Positions 8,929-18,329 of a stretch of DNA of 64,000 nucleotides are shown here, piece after piece. The DNA is from Sphingomonas sp. (GTDB taxonomy: Bacteria > Pseudomonadota > Alphaproteobacteria > Sphingomonadales > Sphingomonadaceae). The first letter of the stretch is position 1. Each line of letters starts with the position of its first letter. Location of the stretch: the NCBI RefSeq assembly GCF_017744835.1, contig NZ_JAGIAM010000004.1, positions 414,566-478,565 of the forward strand, given 5' to 3'. The notes under the pieces were generated by a model, which saw nothing but the letters and a program-made list of their open reading frames with translations, was not told where the DNA came from and did not search any database. The position numbers and the translations under genes were made by a program.

Positions 8929-11745
8929 TCAGAACTTGTAGCTGAGACCAGCCATGAAGTTCCGACCATAGTTCTGATGGTCGCGGATCTGCCGCTCGTC
9001 GCCGTTCTGATAGGTGACGAAGGGCTCGTTGGTCAGGTTGCTGCCCGACACGAGGATCGACAGGCCCTTGAGCGGCCCGCCGTGGAACTCGTAGCCGATC
9101 TGCGCATCGACCAGGAACTCGCCCTTGGCCTGAACGAGGTCACGCACCAGACTGAGGCCGGAGACCTCGGCGAGGAACGACGAGCGGTAGCGCCCGCTCA
9201 CCCGCGCCTGGAAGCCGTGCTTCTCGTAATAGACGGTCGAATTGGCCACCCATTCCGAAAGCCCCGGCAGCGTGGTCGGCGCGCCGCCGAGCCGGACATT
9301 GCTCTGCGTGTAGGTGCCGCTGGCGAGCACCCCGAAGCCGTCGAGCGCGTTGGTCAGCACGCCGAAGGGCAGCGACGCCGCCGCTTCCGCGCCATAGACG
9401 CGCCCGCCGCCGGCGTTGCGCCACTGCGAGACGATGCCTTCCCACATCAGCGGCGCCTGCGTCCCATTGTACGGGTAGCCGGTGAAGTCGAACAGGTCGT
9501 TCTGGCGATAGATGAACGATTCCAGATACTTGTAGAAACCGCTCAGCGAGACGTAGCCGCCGTGGCCGAAATAGGTCTCGACCGCGATGTCCGCGGCGTC
9601 GGCGATCAGCGGGCGCAGCTTGGCGTTGCCGACGGTCGCCGACCATGGCGAGGCGTTGATGTCGCCGACGTTGCCCGCCTTGTTGATGTCAAAGTTGAAA
9701 CCGACACCCGGATTCATCTGGTCCATGCGGGCACGCGCCAGCACGCGGGCCGCGCCGAAGCGGACGAAGCTGTTGGGCGCGAACTCGAAGTTCAGGTTCA
9801 TGCTCGGCAGGATATCGGTGTACTTGACGCCGTCGCGGATCGGATTGGCCGTGACCGTGCCGCCCAGGTTCGAGGCCGCATAGCCGTCGCCCTGCTGGTC
9901 GGTGTGGACGATCTGGACGCCAACGTTGCCGCGCACGGCCTGCGCGTCGAAGTTGAACTGCGCGAAGCCGGTCAACACCTTCTCGGTGATCTCGAAGCTG
10001 TTGGTTAGGCGGCCTGAGGTCCACAGCGATTCTGGCGTCTCGGTGTAGTTGCCGTCCGCGAAGTAGCGCGAGCTGTCGAACGCGACCATCGCCGGAATGC
10101 CGATGAAGTCCAGCGACACCGGCTCGTACAGATATTCGTCGGGGATCGGCGTGTTGGCCGGATAGTTGTTGTGCGTCAGCACATAGCCTTCGTCGACCAG
10201 CGACTTCTTGCGCTGGCTATAGTTCGCGCCGACGCGCAGGCTGTGGTTGTCGCCGATCTTCTGCGTCGCCTGGAGACGCAGCGAGGCGAGCTCGTCGCGA
10301 ACCCGCGGCGCGTTGATGAAGCCGTCCTGGCAATTGCCCGGGAAGCCGGGCCGGCCGCACCAGCCGCGCGGATCGGTGAGCTGGAAGATGCTCGTGTCCG
10401 AATAGTCGAGCGTCGGCGAGAAGGTTGCGACGCCGTCCGAATCGAGCTGGAAGCCCATCGTGTCGCGCACGCCGTTGGCGGCGCCGCGGCCGCTGCCGGC
10501 GTAGATCTCGATGTTCTCCTCGGTCCGCCGCAGCCGCGAATAGCTGGCGTCGGCCTCGAGCTTCAGATCGTCGTTCGCGTCATAGGCAACGTTCAGACCG
10601 CCGGCGAAGATGTTGACCTTGCGGTGGACGATGTCGTTGCGCAGCACTGCCTTGACGTTGGTCCAGGTGCCTTGGGTGATCAGCCCGTCCTCGACCGTAT
10701 AGCCGGGCAGCAGCGTCTCGCCCTGGCCGCCCCAGGCGAAGGGCAGTTCCATACCGCGCAGCCGCTGCTCGTCGCTGAAGCGCGACCAATATCCGTCGAG
10801 CGTGACGTGCAGCTTGTCGTCGGGCTTGAACTCGAGCACGCCCATCACGCCGTCGCGCGTCAGCTTGTTCGACTTCACGTACGGCTTGGCGCCGCCGATC
10901 ACGAGATTGCCGTCGCTGTAATTGGGGTAGCCCCAGGACTGCCAACGCTCCTCGGCGGTCGGCGAAACCATGCGCGCATAGCCGATCGCCCAACCGAGCG
11001 TGCCGGCGTTGTTCTGGCCGATGTACGAGGCGTTGAAGCGATAGCCCTTGTTCGAGATGTCCGGGTTGAGCTTGCCGAGGTCGTTGATCTCGCCGCGAAT
11101 GCCGATCGCGACCGCGGTGTGGCCATAGGCGAGCGGACGCACCGTCTTCAGGTCGATCGTGCCGCCCAGCGCCTGACCGATCAGGCTCGCGTCGGGGGTC
11201 TTGTAGACCACCGCGCCGCTCAACAGCTCGGACGGATACTGGTCGAGCTCGACGCCGCGGTTGTTGCTGGCGCTCACCTGCTCGCGGCCGTTGAGCAGCG
11301 TCGTGGTATAGTCGGGCGCAAGGCCGCGGACGGAGACGACGCTCGCGCGGCCGTCGAGGCGCTGGGTCGCGAGACCCGGCAGGCGCGACAGCGATTCCGC
11401 GATGGACTGGTCGGGCAGCTTGCCGATGTCCTCGGCCGAGACGACTTCGACGATCGACGTGTTCTCGCGCTTGAAGGCGACCGAATTGGCGATCGACGCG
11501 CGGATGCCGGTGACGACGATCGCTTCGTTCTGCGCCTGGGCGGCGTCATTCTGCGCCTGGGCCGCATCGTTCTGCGCCTGAGCGGCGTCGTTCTGTGCCT
11601 GGGCGGCGTCGTTCTGCGCCTGGGCGGCGTCCTGAGCCGCGGCGGGTGCGGCGAAGGCGGCGAGCGCAAGGGCTGCCGCAAGAGCCTGACCGCCAACGCC
11701 CATCGTCAGGCGAGTGGCGGTGCGGCGACGCGAAATGCTGATCAA
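8929..11745 (-). CDS. TonB-dependent receptor, probable maltodextrin transporter
   Basis: A 938-residue outer-membrane receptor. The signal peptide ends near APAAAQ (residue 38). It is followed by five copies of DAAQAQN, then the TonB-box-like IVVTGIRAS, a plug domain (DIGKLPDQSIAESLSRLPG, RGLAPDYTTTLLNGR) and a beta-barrel ending FMAGLSYKF. The start is a TTG at 11745 with GAAGGA five bases upstream. It heads the leftward amylase/glucosidase operon and faces a LacI gene, so alpha-glucan oligosaccharides are the likely ligand, comparable to Caulobacter MalA. Sugar-responsive control by the neighbouring LacI protein is expected. Confidence 0.93.
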   Translation of the reverse strand: MISISRRRTATRLTMGVGGQALAAALALAAFAAPAAAQDAAQAQNDAAQAQNDAAQAQNDAAQAQNDAAQAQNEAIVVTGIRASIANSVAFKRENTSIVEVVSAEDIGKLPDQSIAESLSRLPGLATQRLDGRASVVSVRGLAPDYTTTLLNGREQVSASNNRGVELDQYPSELLSGAVVYKTPDASLIGQALGGTIDLKTVRPLAYGHTAVAIGIRGEINDLGKLNPDISNKGYRFNASYIGQNNAGTLGWAIGYARMVSPTAEERWQSWGYPNYSDGNLVIGGAKPYVKSNKLTRDGVMGVLEFKPDDKLHVTLDGYWSRFSDEQRLRGMELPFAWGGQGETLLPGYTVEDGLITQGTWTNVKAVLRNDIVHRKVNIFAGGLNVAYDANDDLKLEADASYSRLRRTEENIEIYAGSGRGAANGVRDTMGFQLDSDGVATFSPTLDYSDTSIFQLTDPRGWCGRPGFPGNCQDGFINAPRVRDELASLRLQATQKIGDNHSLRVGANYSQRKKSLVDEGYVLTHNNYPANTPIPDEYLYEPVSLDFIGIPAMVAFDSSRYFADGNYTETPESLWTSGRLTNSFEITEKVLTGFAQFNFDAQAVRGNVGVQIVHTDQQGDGYAASNLGGTVTANPIRDGVKYTDILPSMNLNFEFAPNSFVRFGAARVLARARMDQMNPGVGFNFDINKAGNVGDINASPWSATVGNAKLRPLIADAADIAVETYFGHGGYVSLSGFYKYLESFIYRQNDLFDFTGYPYNGTQAPLMWEGIVSQWRNAGGGRVYGAEAAASLPFGVLTNALDGFGVLASGTYTQSNVRLGGAPTTLPGLSEWVANSTVYYEKHGFQARVSGRYRSSFLAEVSGLSLVRDLVQAKGEFLVDAQIGYEFHGGPLKGLSILVSGSNLTNEPFVTYQNGDERQIRDHQNYGRNFMAGLSYKF
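11527..11631. repeat. Five 21-bp tandem repeats inside the TonB receptor gene
   Basis: Five consecutive 21-bp units differ by only a few bases and encode DAAQAQN on the minus strand. They sit between the signal peptide and the TonB box. The unit length is a multiple of three, so copy-number change would lengthen or shorten the periplasmic linker without breaking the frame. Confidence 0.95.
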
Positions 11746-12022
11746 AATTCCTTCTCCCTAGCTTCACGCCTTCCCGCTCTCCCGGCGGTTCTCCTCGCGG
11801 CGCGATCGAATGCTGCGCAGTGGAGCCCCATGCGCTTCGCGGCCTAAATCGTGCGAAAGCCCCGCCGCTAACCAGCGGCTCACATACGTATTCAATCCTG
11901 TTATGCGGCCGGAGTGGCCCTTTTGCACCACGCGCGCCGTTGACCGGTCCGGCAATCTGCGCTGTCTTGCATATTATGCAAAGCCGCGCGAACAGCGGCG
12001 TTTTTCGAGAGGATTCGCGCGC
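11746..12022. promoter_or_regulatory. Divergent control region between TonB receptor and LacI gene
   Basis: 277 bp without a gene, AT-richer than its surroundings. Two inverted repeats could be operators: TTGCATATTATGCAA at 11967-11981 (six-base arms, three-base spacer), about 40 bp before the LacI start, and GCCGCT-AACC-AGCGGC at 11864-11879. GAGAGGA at 12007-12013 is the LacI ribosome site. Which inverted repeat the regulator binds cannot be told from sequence alone. Confidence 0.5.
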
Positions 12023-13045
12023 ATGCAGCGCAGGCCGACATCGTTCGACATCGCGCATCTGGCGGGGGTTTCGCAGCCCACCGTCTCGCGCGCGCTGCGC
12101 GGCATGAACGGGGTCAAGCCCGCCACCCGCATGCGCATCGAATCGATCGCCAAGCAGCTCAACTACCAGGTCGACAAGGCCGCCTCGAACCTGCGCACGC
12201 GCCATTCGCAGACGCTCGCCCTGCTCTTCTTCGAGGATCCGACCTCGGACGATTCGCTGATCAATCCCTTCTTTCTCTCAATGCTGGGCTCGATCATCCG
12301 TACCAGCGCCGAGCTGGGCCATGACGTGCTGATCAGCTTCCAGCAGCTCTCCAGCGACTGGCAGAGCCAATATGAGGACGCGCACCGCGCCGACGGCATC
12401 ATCCTGCTCGGCTATGGCGATTACGAGCTCTACCGCTCGCGGCTCCAGGCACTGAAGGACGCGGGCACCCATTTCGTGCGCTGGGGATCGGTCCAGGCGG
12501 AGGCCGCCGGGCTCACCGTCGGCTGCGACAATCATGGCGGGGCGAAGGAAGCGACGCGCCATTTGCTGCGCCTCGGCCGGCGCAACATCGCGTTCCTGGG
12601 CACCGCGTCCAGCCACTACCCCGAATTCCAGGACCGCTACCGCGGCCATGTCGCGGCGCTCAAGGATGCCGGCATTGCCGCGCGCTCGGGCCTGCAGTTC
12701 GACGCGATCACCACCGAGGATTCAGGCGCCGACGCCGCCGAGGCGCTGCTCGCGAGCGGCGAGCACTTCGACGCCATCGTCGCGGCAAGCGACCTGATCG
12801 CGATCGGCGCGATGCGCGCGCTCGAGGCCGCCGGCAAGCGCATCCCGGAGGATGTGGCCGTGGTTGGCTTCGACGACATCCCCGCCGCCAGCATCGCCAA
12901 CCCGCCGCTCACCACCGTGATGCAGGACCCGCGCCTCGCCGGGCGGCGGCTCGTCGAGACTCTCGTCGGCCGCATCCGCGAGCAGCCGGTCGGCAGCACG
13001 CTCCTCCCCACCAAGCTCGTCGTCCGCCGCTCGTGCGGATCGTGA
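12023..13045 (+). CDS. LacI-family transcriptional regulator of the maltose locus
   Basis: A 340-residue LacI/GalR repressor. The helix-turn-helix and hinge are at residues 5-60 (SFDIAHLAGVSQPTVSRALRG). A periplasmic-binding-protein-like sugar domain follows, with the usual DAIVAASDLIAIGAMRAL and VAVVGFDDIPAA segments. ATG 12023 was chosen because it has a good Shine-Dalgarno and puts the DNA-binding domain at the N-terminus; the frame is open further upstream. It is divergent from the TonB receptor and 30 bp before the permease, so it probably represses both in the absence of malto-sugar. Confidence 0.93.
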   Translation: MQRRPTSFDIAHLAGVSQPTVSRALRGMNGVKPATRMRIESIAKQLNYQVDKAASNLRTRHSQTLALLFFEDPTSDDSLINPFFLSMLGSIIRTSAELGHDVLISFQQLSSDWQSQYEDAHRADGIILLGYGDYELYRSRLQALKDAGTHFVRWGSVQAEAAGLTVGCDNHGGAKEATRHLLRLGRRNIAFLGTASSHYPEFQDRYRGHVAALKDAGIAARSGLQFDAITTEDSGADAAEALLASGEHFDAIVAASDLIAIGAMRALEAAGKRIPEDVAVVGFDDIPAASIANPPLTTVMQDPRLAGRRLVETLVGRIREQPVGSTLLPTKLVVRRSCGS

Positions 13046-13075
13046 CACCCGATTGCCGCTCCTGAAGGAACCCGA

Positions 13076-14569
13076 ATGACCGAAAAGCCGCGCCAGTCCT
13101 TCGCGGGACTTTGGAACATCTCGTTCGGATTCTTCGGCATCCAGATCGGCTTCGCGCTGCAGAACGCGAACATGAGCCGCATCTTCCAGACCTTCGGCGC
13201 CAAGATCGACGATCTTTCCTGGCTGTGGGTCGCCGCCCCGCTCACCGGGCTGCTCGTCCAGCCGGTGATCGGCCATATGAGCGACCGCACCTGGCTCGGC
13301 CGCATCGGCCGGCGCGGGCCCTATTTCGTCGCCGGCGCGATCCTCGCCGCGCTCGCGCTCGTCGTCATGCCGCTCGCGCCTGCGCTGCTCTTCGCCGCGC
13401 TGCTGCTGTGGATGCTCGACGCCTCGCTCAACGTCTCGATGGAGCCCTTCCGCGCCTTTGTCGGCGACATGCTGCGCAAGGATCAGCACGCTGCAGGCTA
13501 TGCGGTACAGACCGCCTTCATCGGCGCGGGCGCGGTGGTCGGATCGATTTTCCCCTGGGTGCTCGAGCATCTCGGCGTCTCCAACGAAGCCGTGGGGGGT
13601 GCCGTGCCCGATACCGTGCGCGTAGCCTTCTGGTTCGGCGGCGCGGCGCTGTTCCTCGCGGTGCTGTGGACCGTCCTCACCACGCGCGAATACAGCCCCG
13701 AGGAGATGGCTGTGTTCGACGGCGTGCGCGCCGAGGAAGCCGCCGGCGCCCCGTCGCTCGCTGGCCGTGGCTACGGCTCGAGCATCGCCTGGCTCGCCGC
13801 CGGCGCGCTCGTGATGCTCGCGGTCGCGCCGCTGGGGCTGGAAAAAGAAGTCTATCTGCTCGGCGGGCTGCTCGCCGGCTATGGCCTGGCCAGCGCCGTG
13901 GGCATCGCGCTCGCCCGCGCCGGCTCGAGCACCAACATGCTGAGCAGCATCGTCGGCGACTTCTCGGGCATGCCGCTGCTGATGAAGCGCCTCGCGGTCG
14001 TGCAGTTCTTCAGCTGGTCGGCGCTCTTCATCATGTGGATCAACACCACCCCGATTGTTGCGCAGCATTTCTTCGGCGCGCCCGACGCGACCAGCCCGCT
14101 CTTCCAGCAGGGCGCCAACTGGGTCGACGTGCTCTTCGCGACCTACAACGGCGTGGCGGCGGTCGCGGCGCTCACGCTCCTCCCCTTCCTCGCCGCGCGC
14201 ATCGGCCAGGCGCGCACGCACATGGTCGGCCTGCTCTGCGGCGCGGCGGGCTATGCCAGCTTCTTCCTGATCCGCGATCCGCGCTGGCTGCTCGCGAGCG
14301 AGATCGGCATCGGCATCGCCTGGGCGTCGATCCTCGCCATGCCCTATGCGATCCTCGCCTCCTCGCTCCCCCAGCGGAAGCTCGGCATCTACATGGGGCT
14401 GTTCAACGTCTTCGTCGTGGTGCCCCAGCTGCTCGTCGCGACCGTGATGGGATCGATCATGAAGCGCTTCTTCCCAGGCGAGCCGATCTGGACGATGGCG
14501 TTCGCGGCGGCCACGCTGCTGATCGCGGCGCTCGCGATGCTGCGGGTCGAGCGCGCGGCCAGTGCTTGA
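13076..14569 (+). CDS. MFS sugar permease (maltose/maltodextrin type)
   Basis: A 497-residue inner-membrane transporter with about 12 hydrophobic helices, of the sugar-porter-like group that includes Caulobacter MalY and the GPH carriers. The loop GHMSDRTWLGRIGRRGPYF near residue 65 is the cytoplasmic 2-3 loop signature. GAAGGA at 13063-13068 precedes the start. It is co-directional with the LacI gene, and together with the receptor and amylase it completes a route from outer membrane to cytoplasm. The exact sugar is inferred from context. Confidence 0.88.
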   Translation: MTEKPRQSFAGLWNISFGFFGIQIGFALQNANMSRIFQTFGAKIDDLSWLWVAAPLTGLLVQPVIGHMSDRTWLGRIGRRGPYFVAGAILAALALVVMPLAPALLFAALLLWMLDASLNVSMEPFRAFVGDMLRKDQHAAGYAVQTAFIGAGAVVGSIFPWVLEHLGVSNEAVGGAVPDTVRVAFWFGGAALFLAVLWTVLTTREYSPEEMAVFDGVRAEEAAGAPSLAGRGYGSSIAWLAAGALVMLAVAPLGLEKEVYLLGGLLAGYGLASAVGIALARAGSSTNMLSSIVGDFSGMPLLMKRLAVVQFFSWSALFIMWINTTPIVAQHFFGAPDATSPLFQQGANWVDVLFATYNGVAAVAALTLLPFLAARIGQARTHMVGLLCGAAGYASFFLIRDPRWLLASEIGIGIAWASILAMPYAILASSLPQRKLGIYMGLFNVFVVVPQLLVATVMGSIMKRFFPGEPIWTMAFAAATLLIAALAMLRVERAASA

Positions 14570-14603
14570 CAGAAGGGCCAAAACCTAGGACTTCGAGCGC
14601 CGC

Positions 14604-14677
14604 GCGGGTGTAGCTCAATGGTAGAGCAGAAGCTTCCCAAGCTTACGACGAGGGTTCGATTCCCTTCACCCGCTCCA
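14604..14677 (+). tRNA. tRNA-Gly (anticodon CCC)
   Basis: 74 nt fold as a cloverleaf. The acceptor stem GCGGGTG pairs with CACCCGC, the D-arm is GCTC..GAGC, the anticodon loop is TTCCCAA and the T-loop is TTCGATT. The 3' end TCCA encodes CCA. The first anticodon-stem pair is G-A, a small irregularity. It lies between the permease and a peptidase gene. Confidence 0.95.
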
Positions 14678-14702
14678 AATCTCCCCTGATCGACGGAGCG
14701 AA

Positions 14703-16085
14703 ATGATGCGCCAGCTCGCGGCTCTCCTCGCAGTGGCGCTCGCCGCCGGCAGTGCGAATGCCCAGACCAATGCCGAGACGCAGGCGCTCGAGCTGCTCAA
14801 GCGCGGCGTCGCCTTCCGCACCGTCGCGGGCCCCGGCAATCAGACGCCCGAATATGCCGAATTTCTGAAGTCGACGCTCGTCGCCGGCGGATTCGCGGCT
14901 GAGGACGTGCAGATCGAGCGGATCGGCGACACCGCCTATCTGGTCGCGCGCTACCGCGGCACCGGCAAGGCGGGCGCCAAGCCGATCCTGATCTCCGGCC
15001 ATATGGACGTGGTCGAGGCCAAGCCCGCCGGCTGGGAGCGCGATCCGTTCACGCCCGTCATCGAGAACGGCTATCTCTTCGGCCGCGGCGCCAGCGACAA
15101 CAAGTTCGACGTCTCGACCTTCGTCGCCTCGATGATCCAGCTCAAGCGCGAGGGCTTCAAGCCGAGCCGCGACGTGGTGATGCTCTTCTCGGGCGACGAG
15201 GAGACAGCGATGAAGACCACCGCGGCGCTCGCCGAGCGCTTCCACGACGCCGAGCTGCTGCTCAACATCGACGGCGGCGGCGGCGACATGGACGAGACCG
15301 GCCGGCCGGTGCTGTTCGGCGTCCAGGGCGCAGAGAAGACCTATGCCGATTTCGAGCTGAGCGTCACCAATCCGGGCGGCCATTCAAGCGCGCCACGCAA
15401 GACCAATGCGATCTACCAGCTGGCGAACGCGCTGCAGAAGATCGCCGCCTATGAATTCCCCGGCCAGGTCAACGACATCACCCGCGCGAGCTGGGCCGCG
15501 GCGGCCGAGAAGGCCTCCGATCCCAAGGTTGCCGACGCGATGCGCCGCTTCGCGGCCAATCCCGAGGACGCCGAGGCGCGCGCGCTGCTGCGCGCCGATC
15601 CCAATTACGTCGGCCAGACCGGCACGACCTGCGTCGCGACCATGGCGAGCGCAGGCCATGCGACCAACGCACTCCCCCAGCGCGCCACCGCCAACATCAA
15701 CTGCCGCATCTTCCCCGGCACCCCGATCGAGGCGGTGCGGGCGAAGCTGGCGGAAGTGGTGGGCGATTCGGCGGTGAAGATCACCAAGGTCGAGAGCGGA
15801 TCGGTGCCGAGCGACGCCTCGCCGCTCAACCCCGCCTTGATGAAGGTCATTGCAAAGAGGGTGCATGCGCGCTTCGCGGACGTGCCGGTGGTGCCGGTGA
15901 TGTCCGCCGGCGCGACCGACTCGATGTGGTTCCGCGGCCGCGGGGTGCCGAGCTACGGCGTCAGCCCGCTGTTCATGAAGCCGTCGGACAGCTTCGCCCA
16001 CGGCCTCAACGAGCGCATTCCGGTGGGCGAGATCGGCCCGGCGGTGACCTTCTACAAGGCAGTGATCAAGGACCTGGCGAAGTAG
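14703..16085 (+). CDS. M20-family zinc metallopeptidase, secreted
   Basis: 460 residues with a signal peptide ending GSANAQ (residue 21). The M20 dinuclear zinc site is visible as SGHMDVV (His), GRGASDN (Asp) and GDEET (Glu), with a dimerisation insert in the middle and a late GATDSMWFR segment. It is expected to trim peptides in the periplasm. GGAG at 14695-14698 precedes two adjacent ATGs, 14703 and 14706. Its 3' end overlaps the convergent CinA-like gene by 20 bp. The substrate is not predictable; related enzymes are annotated as dipeptidase, ArgE or carboxypeptidase. Confidence 0.9.
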   Translation: MMRQLAALLAVALAAGSANAQTNAETQALELLKRGVAFRTVAGPGNQTPEYAEFLKSTLVAGGFAAEDVQIERIGDTAYLVARYRGTGKAGAKPILISGHMDVVEAKPAGWERDPFTPVIENGYLFGRGASDNKFDVSTFVASMIQLKREGFKPSRDVVMLFSGDEETAMKTTAALAERFHDAELLLNIDGGGGDMDETGRPVLFGVQGAEKTYADFELSVTNPGGHSSAPRKTNAIYQLANALQKIAAYEFPGQVNDITRASWAAAAEKASDPKVADAMRRFAANPEDAEARALLRADPNYVGQTGTTCVATMASAGHATNALPQRATANINCRIFPGTPIEAVRAKLAEVVGDSAVKITKVESGSVPSDASPLNPALMKVIAKRVHARFADVPVVPVMSAGATDSMWFRGRGVPSYGVSPLFMKPSDSFAHGLNERIPVGEIGPAVTFYKAVIKDLAK

Positions 16086-16839
16086 GGATCCCGCCCTCGA
16101 CCGCCTCGATCCCCAGCCCGCGCAAGCCGTCCACCAGCGCCACCGCGCAGCGGTCGAGCAGCGCCGCGTCGGTCGCGCGCACCACGAAGTTCGCGCCGGT
16201 GCGCCCCTCGCGGAAAAAGGGATAGCTGCCGATCGCCACGCCGGCATGCGCCTGCTCGGCCTCGCGCAGCATGTCGGCTACTTCGCTCTCGGCCGCCCAG
16301 GCGCCGATCGTGCGCGAAAGCACCGGCAGCCCGCCCTCGAGCGTCCCGGTGAGCGCGTCGAGCATGCCTGCGGCGATGTGCGGCACACCGGCGAGGATGA
16401 AGAGGCTGCCGATACGGATGCCCGGCGCGCCCGACATGCGGTTGGGGATCAGCTCAGCGCCTTCGGGCACGCGCGCCATGCGCAGCCGCGCCTCGGTCAA
16501 CCCGCCGCGGCTCTCGTAATAACGCTCCAGCGTCGCGCGCGCCTGGGGGTGGATCACTACCGGCACGCCCAGCGCCGCGGCGATCGCGTCGACGGTGATG
16601 TCGTCGTGGGTCGGCCCGATCCCCCCGGTGGTGAAGCAATAGTCGCACCGCGCCCGCAGCGCATTGACTGCCTCGACGATCCGCTCCTCCACGTCGGGCA
16701 CGATCCGCACCTCGGCCAAGCGGATGCCCTGGACGTTGAGCCACGCCGCGAGCTGGGCGACATTCCTGTCCTGCGTGCGGCCGGAGAGGATCTCGTCGCC
16801 GATCACCACCAGTCCCGCGGTCCAGACGCGTTCGCTCAT
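16066..16839 (-). CDS. CinA-like molybdopterin-binding-domain protein
   Basis: 257 residues of the stand-alone COG1058 type, corresponding to the N-terminal domain of competence/damage protein CinA. Typical segments are VVIGDEILSGRTQDRN near residue 10, FTTGGIGPTHDDIT near residue 70 and IPNRMSGAPG. The C-terminal nicotinamide-nucleotide deamidase domain is absent, so it may hydrolyse ADP-ribose-like nucleotides. The ATG at 16839 overlaps the Gfa-family stop by one base; a GTG one codon earlier is also possible. Confidence 0.88.
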   Translation of the reverse strand: MSERVWTAGLVVIGDEILSGRTQDRNVAQLAAWLNVQGIRLAEVRIVPDVEERIVEAVNALRARCDYCFTTGGIGPTHDDITVDAIAAALGVPVVIHPQARATLERYYESRGGLTEARLRMARVPEGAELIPNRMSGAPGIRIGSLFILAGVPHIAAGMLDALTGTLEGGLPVLSRTIGAWAAESEVADMLREAEQAHAGVAIGSYPFFREGRTGANFVVRATDAALLDRCAVALVDGLRGLGIEAVEGGIPTSPGP

Positions 16840-17330
16840 CACGCCGCCTGCGCCGCGCGCAGCGCGATCAGTGCCTGCAATCGCGCGAACCGCTCGGGCG
16901 GCAGCAGCTCGGCGGGAACATAGGTCTTCTCGAAATGGGGAATGTCCTCGGGCAGCGTCACCCAGGGCATGCGATCAGCCGTGAAGATGGCCGCGTCGGG
17001 GGTCACTGCGCCTGGATCGTCGAGCGTACCCGCACGGATTCCGACCGCCAGCTCGCCCAGCCGCGGATAGACGCTCCACATCGCGGTGCCGCATGCCGAG
17101 CAGCGCACGATCGCATGGTCGCCCCCGCTCCCGGCCTTGACCATGTGCCGAGTCGTCTCGCCCGAAAGCTGCGTCACCGCCTCGGTCTCGAAGAACATGT
17201 TCACCACCGAGGTCGAGCCGGTTTGCCGCTGGCAGAGCGTGCAATGGCAGTTGTTGACGAAGATCGGTTCCCTGTCGACGCGATACCGCACCGCCCCGCA
17301 CGCGCATCCGCCTTCCAGCCCGTCCGCCAT
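16839..17330 (-). CDS. GFA-family (glutathione-dependent formaldehyde-activating-like) zinc protein
   Basis: 163 residues with the three Cys clusters of this zinc fold: GGCACGAVRY near the N-terminus, NCHCTLCQR, and RCSACGTAMWSV. Members are probably small-molecule or glutathione-adduct enzymes; few have proven functions. The ATG at 17330 follows GAGGGAG and places the first cluster at residue 7, and the longer open frame upstream is not supported. It is co-transcribed with the CinA-like gene. Confidence 0.88.
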   Translation of the reverse strand: MADGLEGGCACGAVRYRVDREPIFVNNCHCTLCQRQTGSTSVVNMFFETEAVTQLSGETTRHMVKAGSGGDHAIVRCSACGTAMWSVYPRLGELAVGIRAGTLDDPGAVTPDAAIFTADRMPWVTLPEDIPHFEKTYVPAELLPPERFARLQALIALRAAQAA

Positions 17331-17391
17331 CCCGCAACTCCCTCTTCGCCACCCCTCGTCAGTAGAGCCGCGAGGCCCTATATCGCAATCC

Positions 17392-18216
17392 ATGACCGAA
17401 TATGTGAGCGTCACCGAAGACATGCCGCAGGCCCGCACGGGCGCGATCAAGCTCCACGGGCCCGAGGGGTTCGAGGGGATGCGCAAGGCCGGCCGGCTGG
17501 CCGCAGAGATCCTCGACGCGCTGGTGCCGCATGTGGTGCCTGGCGTCAGCACCGCCGAGCTCGACGACATCGTCCGCACCATGACGGTGGCGGCGGGCGG
17601 CGTGCCCGCAACGCTCGGCTATCGCGGCTACACGCACAGCTGCTGCATCTCGATCAACCATGTCGTCTGCCACGGCATCCCGAGCGAGAAGACGCTCAAG
17701 GACGGCGACATCGTCAACATCGACGTGACGCCGATGCTCGGCGGCTGGCACGGCGACACCAGCCGCATGTATCTGGTCGGCGACGTGAGCATCAAGGCGC
17801 GCCGGTTGGTGGACGTGACCTATGAATGCCTGATGCTCGGCCTCGAGCAGGCCAAGCCGGGCAACCACCTGGGCGACATCAGCCACGCGATCCAGCGTCA
17901 TGCCGAGAAGCACCGCTACGGCGTGGTCCGCGATTTCTGCGGCCACGGCCTGGGCCAGGTCTTCCACGATGCGCCCGAGGTCGTCCATGTCGGCCGCCCC
18001 GGCACCGGCCCCGAGCTGCGTCCGGGCATGTTCTTCACCGTCGAGCCGATGATCAACATCGGACGCCCCGACGTGAAGCTGCTCGATGACGGCTGGACCG
18101 CGGTGACGCGCGACCGCTCGCTCTCGGCGCAGTTCGAGCATTCGATCGGCATCACCGAAACGGGCTGCGAGATCTTCACCAAGAGCCCCAAGGGGCTGGA
18201 CCGCCCGCCCTATTGA
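17392..18216 (+). CDS. map: Methionine aminopeptidase, type I
   Basis: 274 residues. It removes the initiator methionine from nascent proteins in the cytoplasm. The metal ligands are in place: NIDVTPML and GDTSRMY (two Asp), FCGHGLGQ (His), FTVEPMI (Glu) and QFEHSIGIT (Glu), plus the substrate His in VCHGIP. ATG 17392 gives the usual length. The frame continues upstream across the Gfa-family promoter region, which I regard as a chance extension. Confidence 0.95.
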   Translation: MTEYVSVTEDMPQARTGAIKLHGPEGFEGMRKAGRLAAEILDALVPHVVPGVSTAELDDIVRTMTVAAGGVPATLGYRGYTHSCCISINHVVCHGIPSEKTLKDGDIVNIDVTPMLGGWHGDTSRMYLVGDVSIKARRLVDVTYECLMLGLEQAKPGNHLGDISHAIQRHAEKHRYGVVRDFCGHGLGQVFHDAPEVVHVGRPGTGPELRPGMFFTVEPMINIGRPDVKLLDDGWTAVTRDRSLSAQFEHSIGITETGCEIFTKSPKGLDRPPY

Positions 18217-18232
18217 GGCCGTCGCTTGCTGC

Positions 18233-18252
18233 ACCCCGGTAAAGGCCGGGGT
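18233..18252. repeat. CCCCGG hairpin after map
   Basis: ACCCCGG and CCGGGGT face each other around TAAAGG, just downstream of map. There is no T-tract. The core resembles the larger CCCCGGTGAAGGC inverted repeat at 30.46 kb, so it is probably a short member of a REP family and only possibly a terminator. Confidence 0.6.
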
Positions 18253-18329
18253 ACAGAGATGGGCAACCGCCGGACGCCAATGGGGAGCAGCCGCCGTGCC
18301 GCTCCCCTCTTCGTTTCAGCGCTTCGGCC

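Noticed and set aside
11527..11631. Direct repeats taken for a CRISPR array
   Set aside because: The 21-bp units are contiguous with no spacers and lie in frame inside a receptor gene.
12722..14581. A 619-codon minus-strand frame antisense to the sugar permease
   Set aside because: Asp/Glu/Arg-rich shadow of a membrane protein gene.
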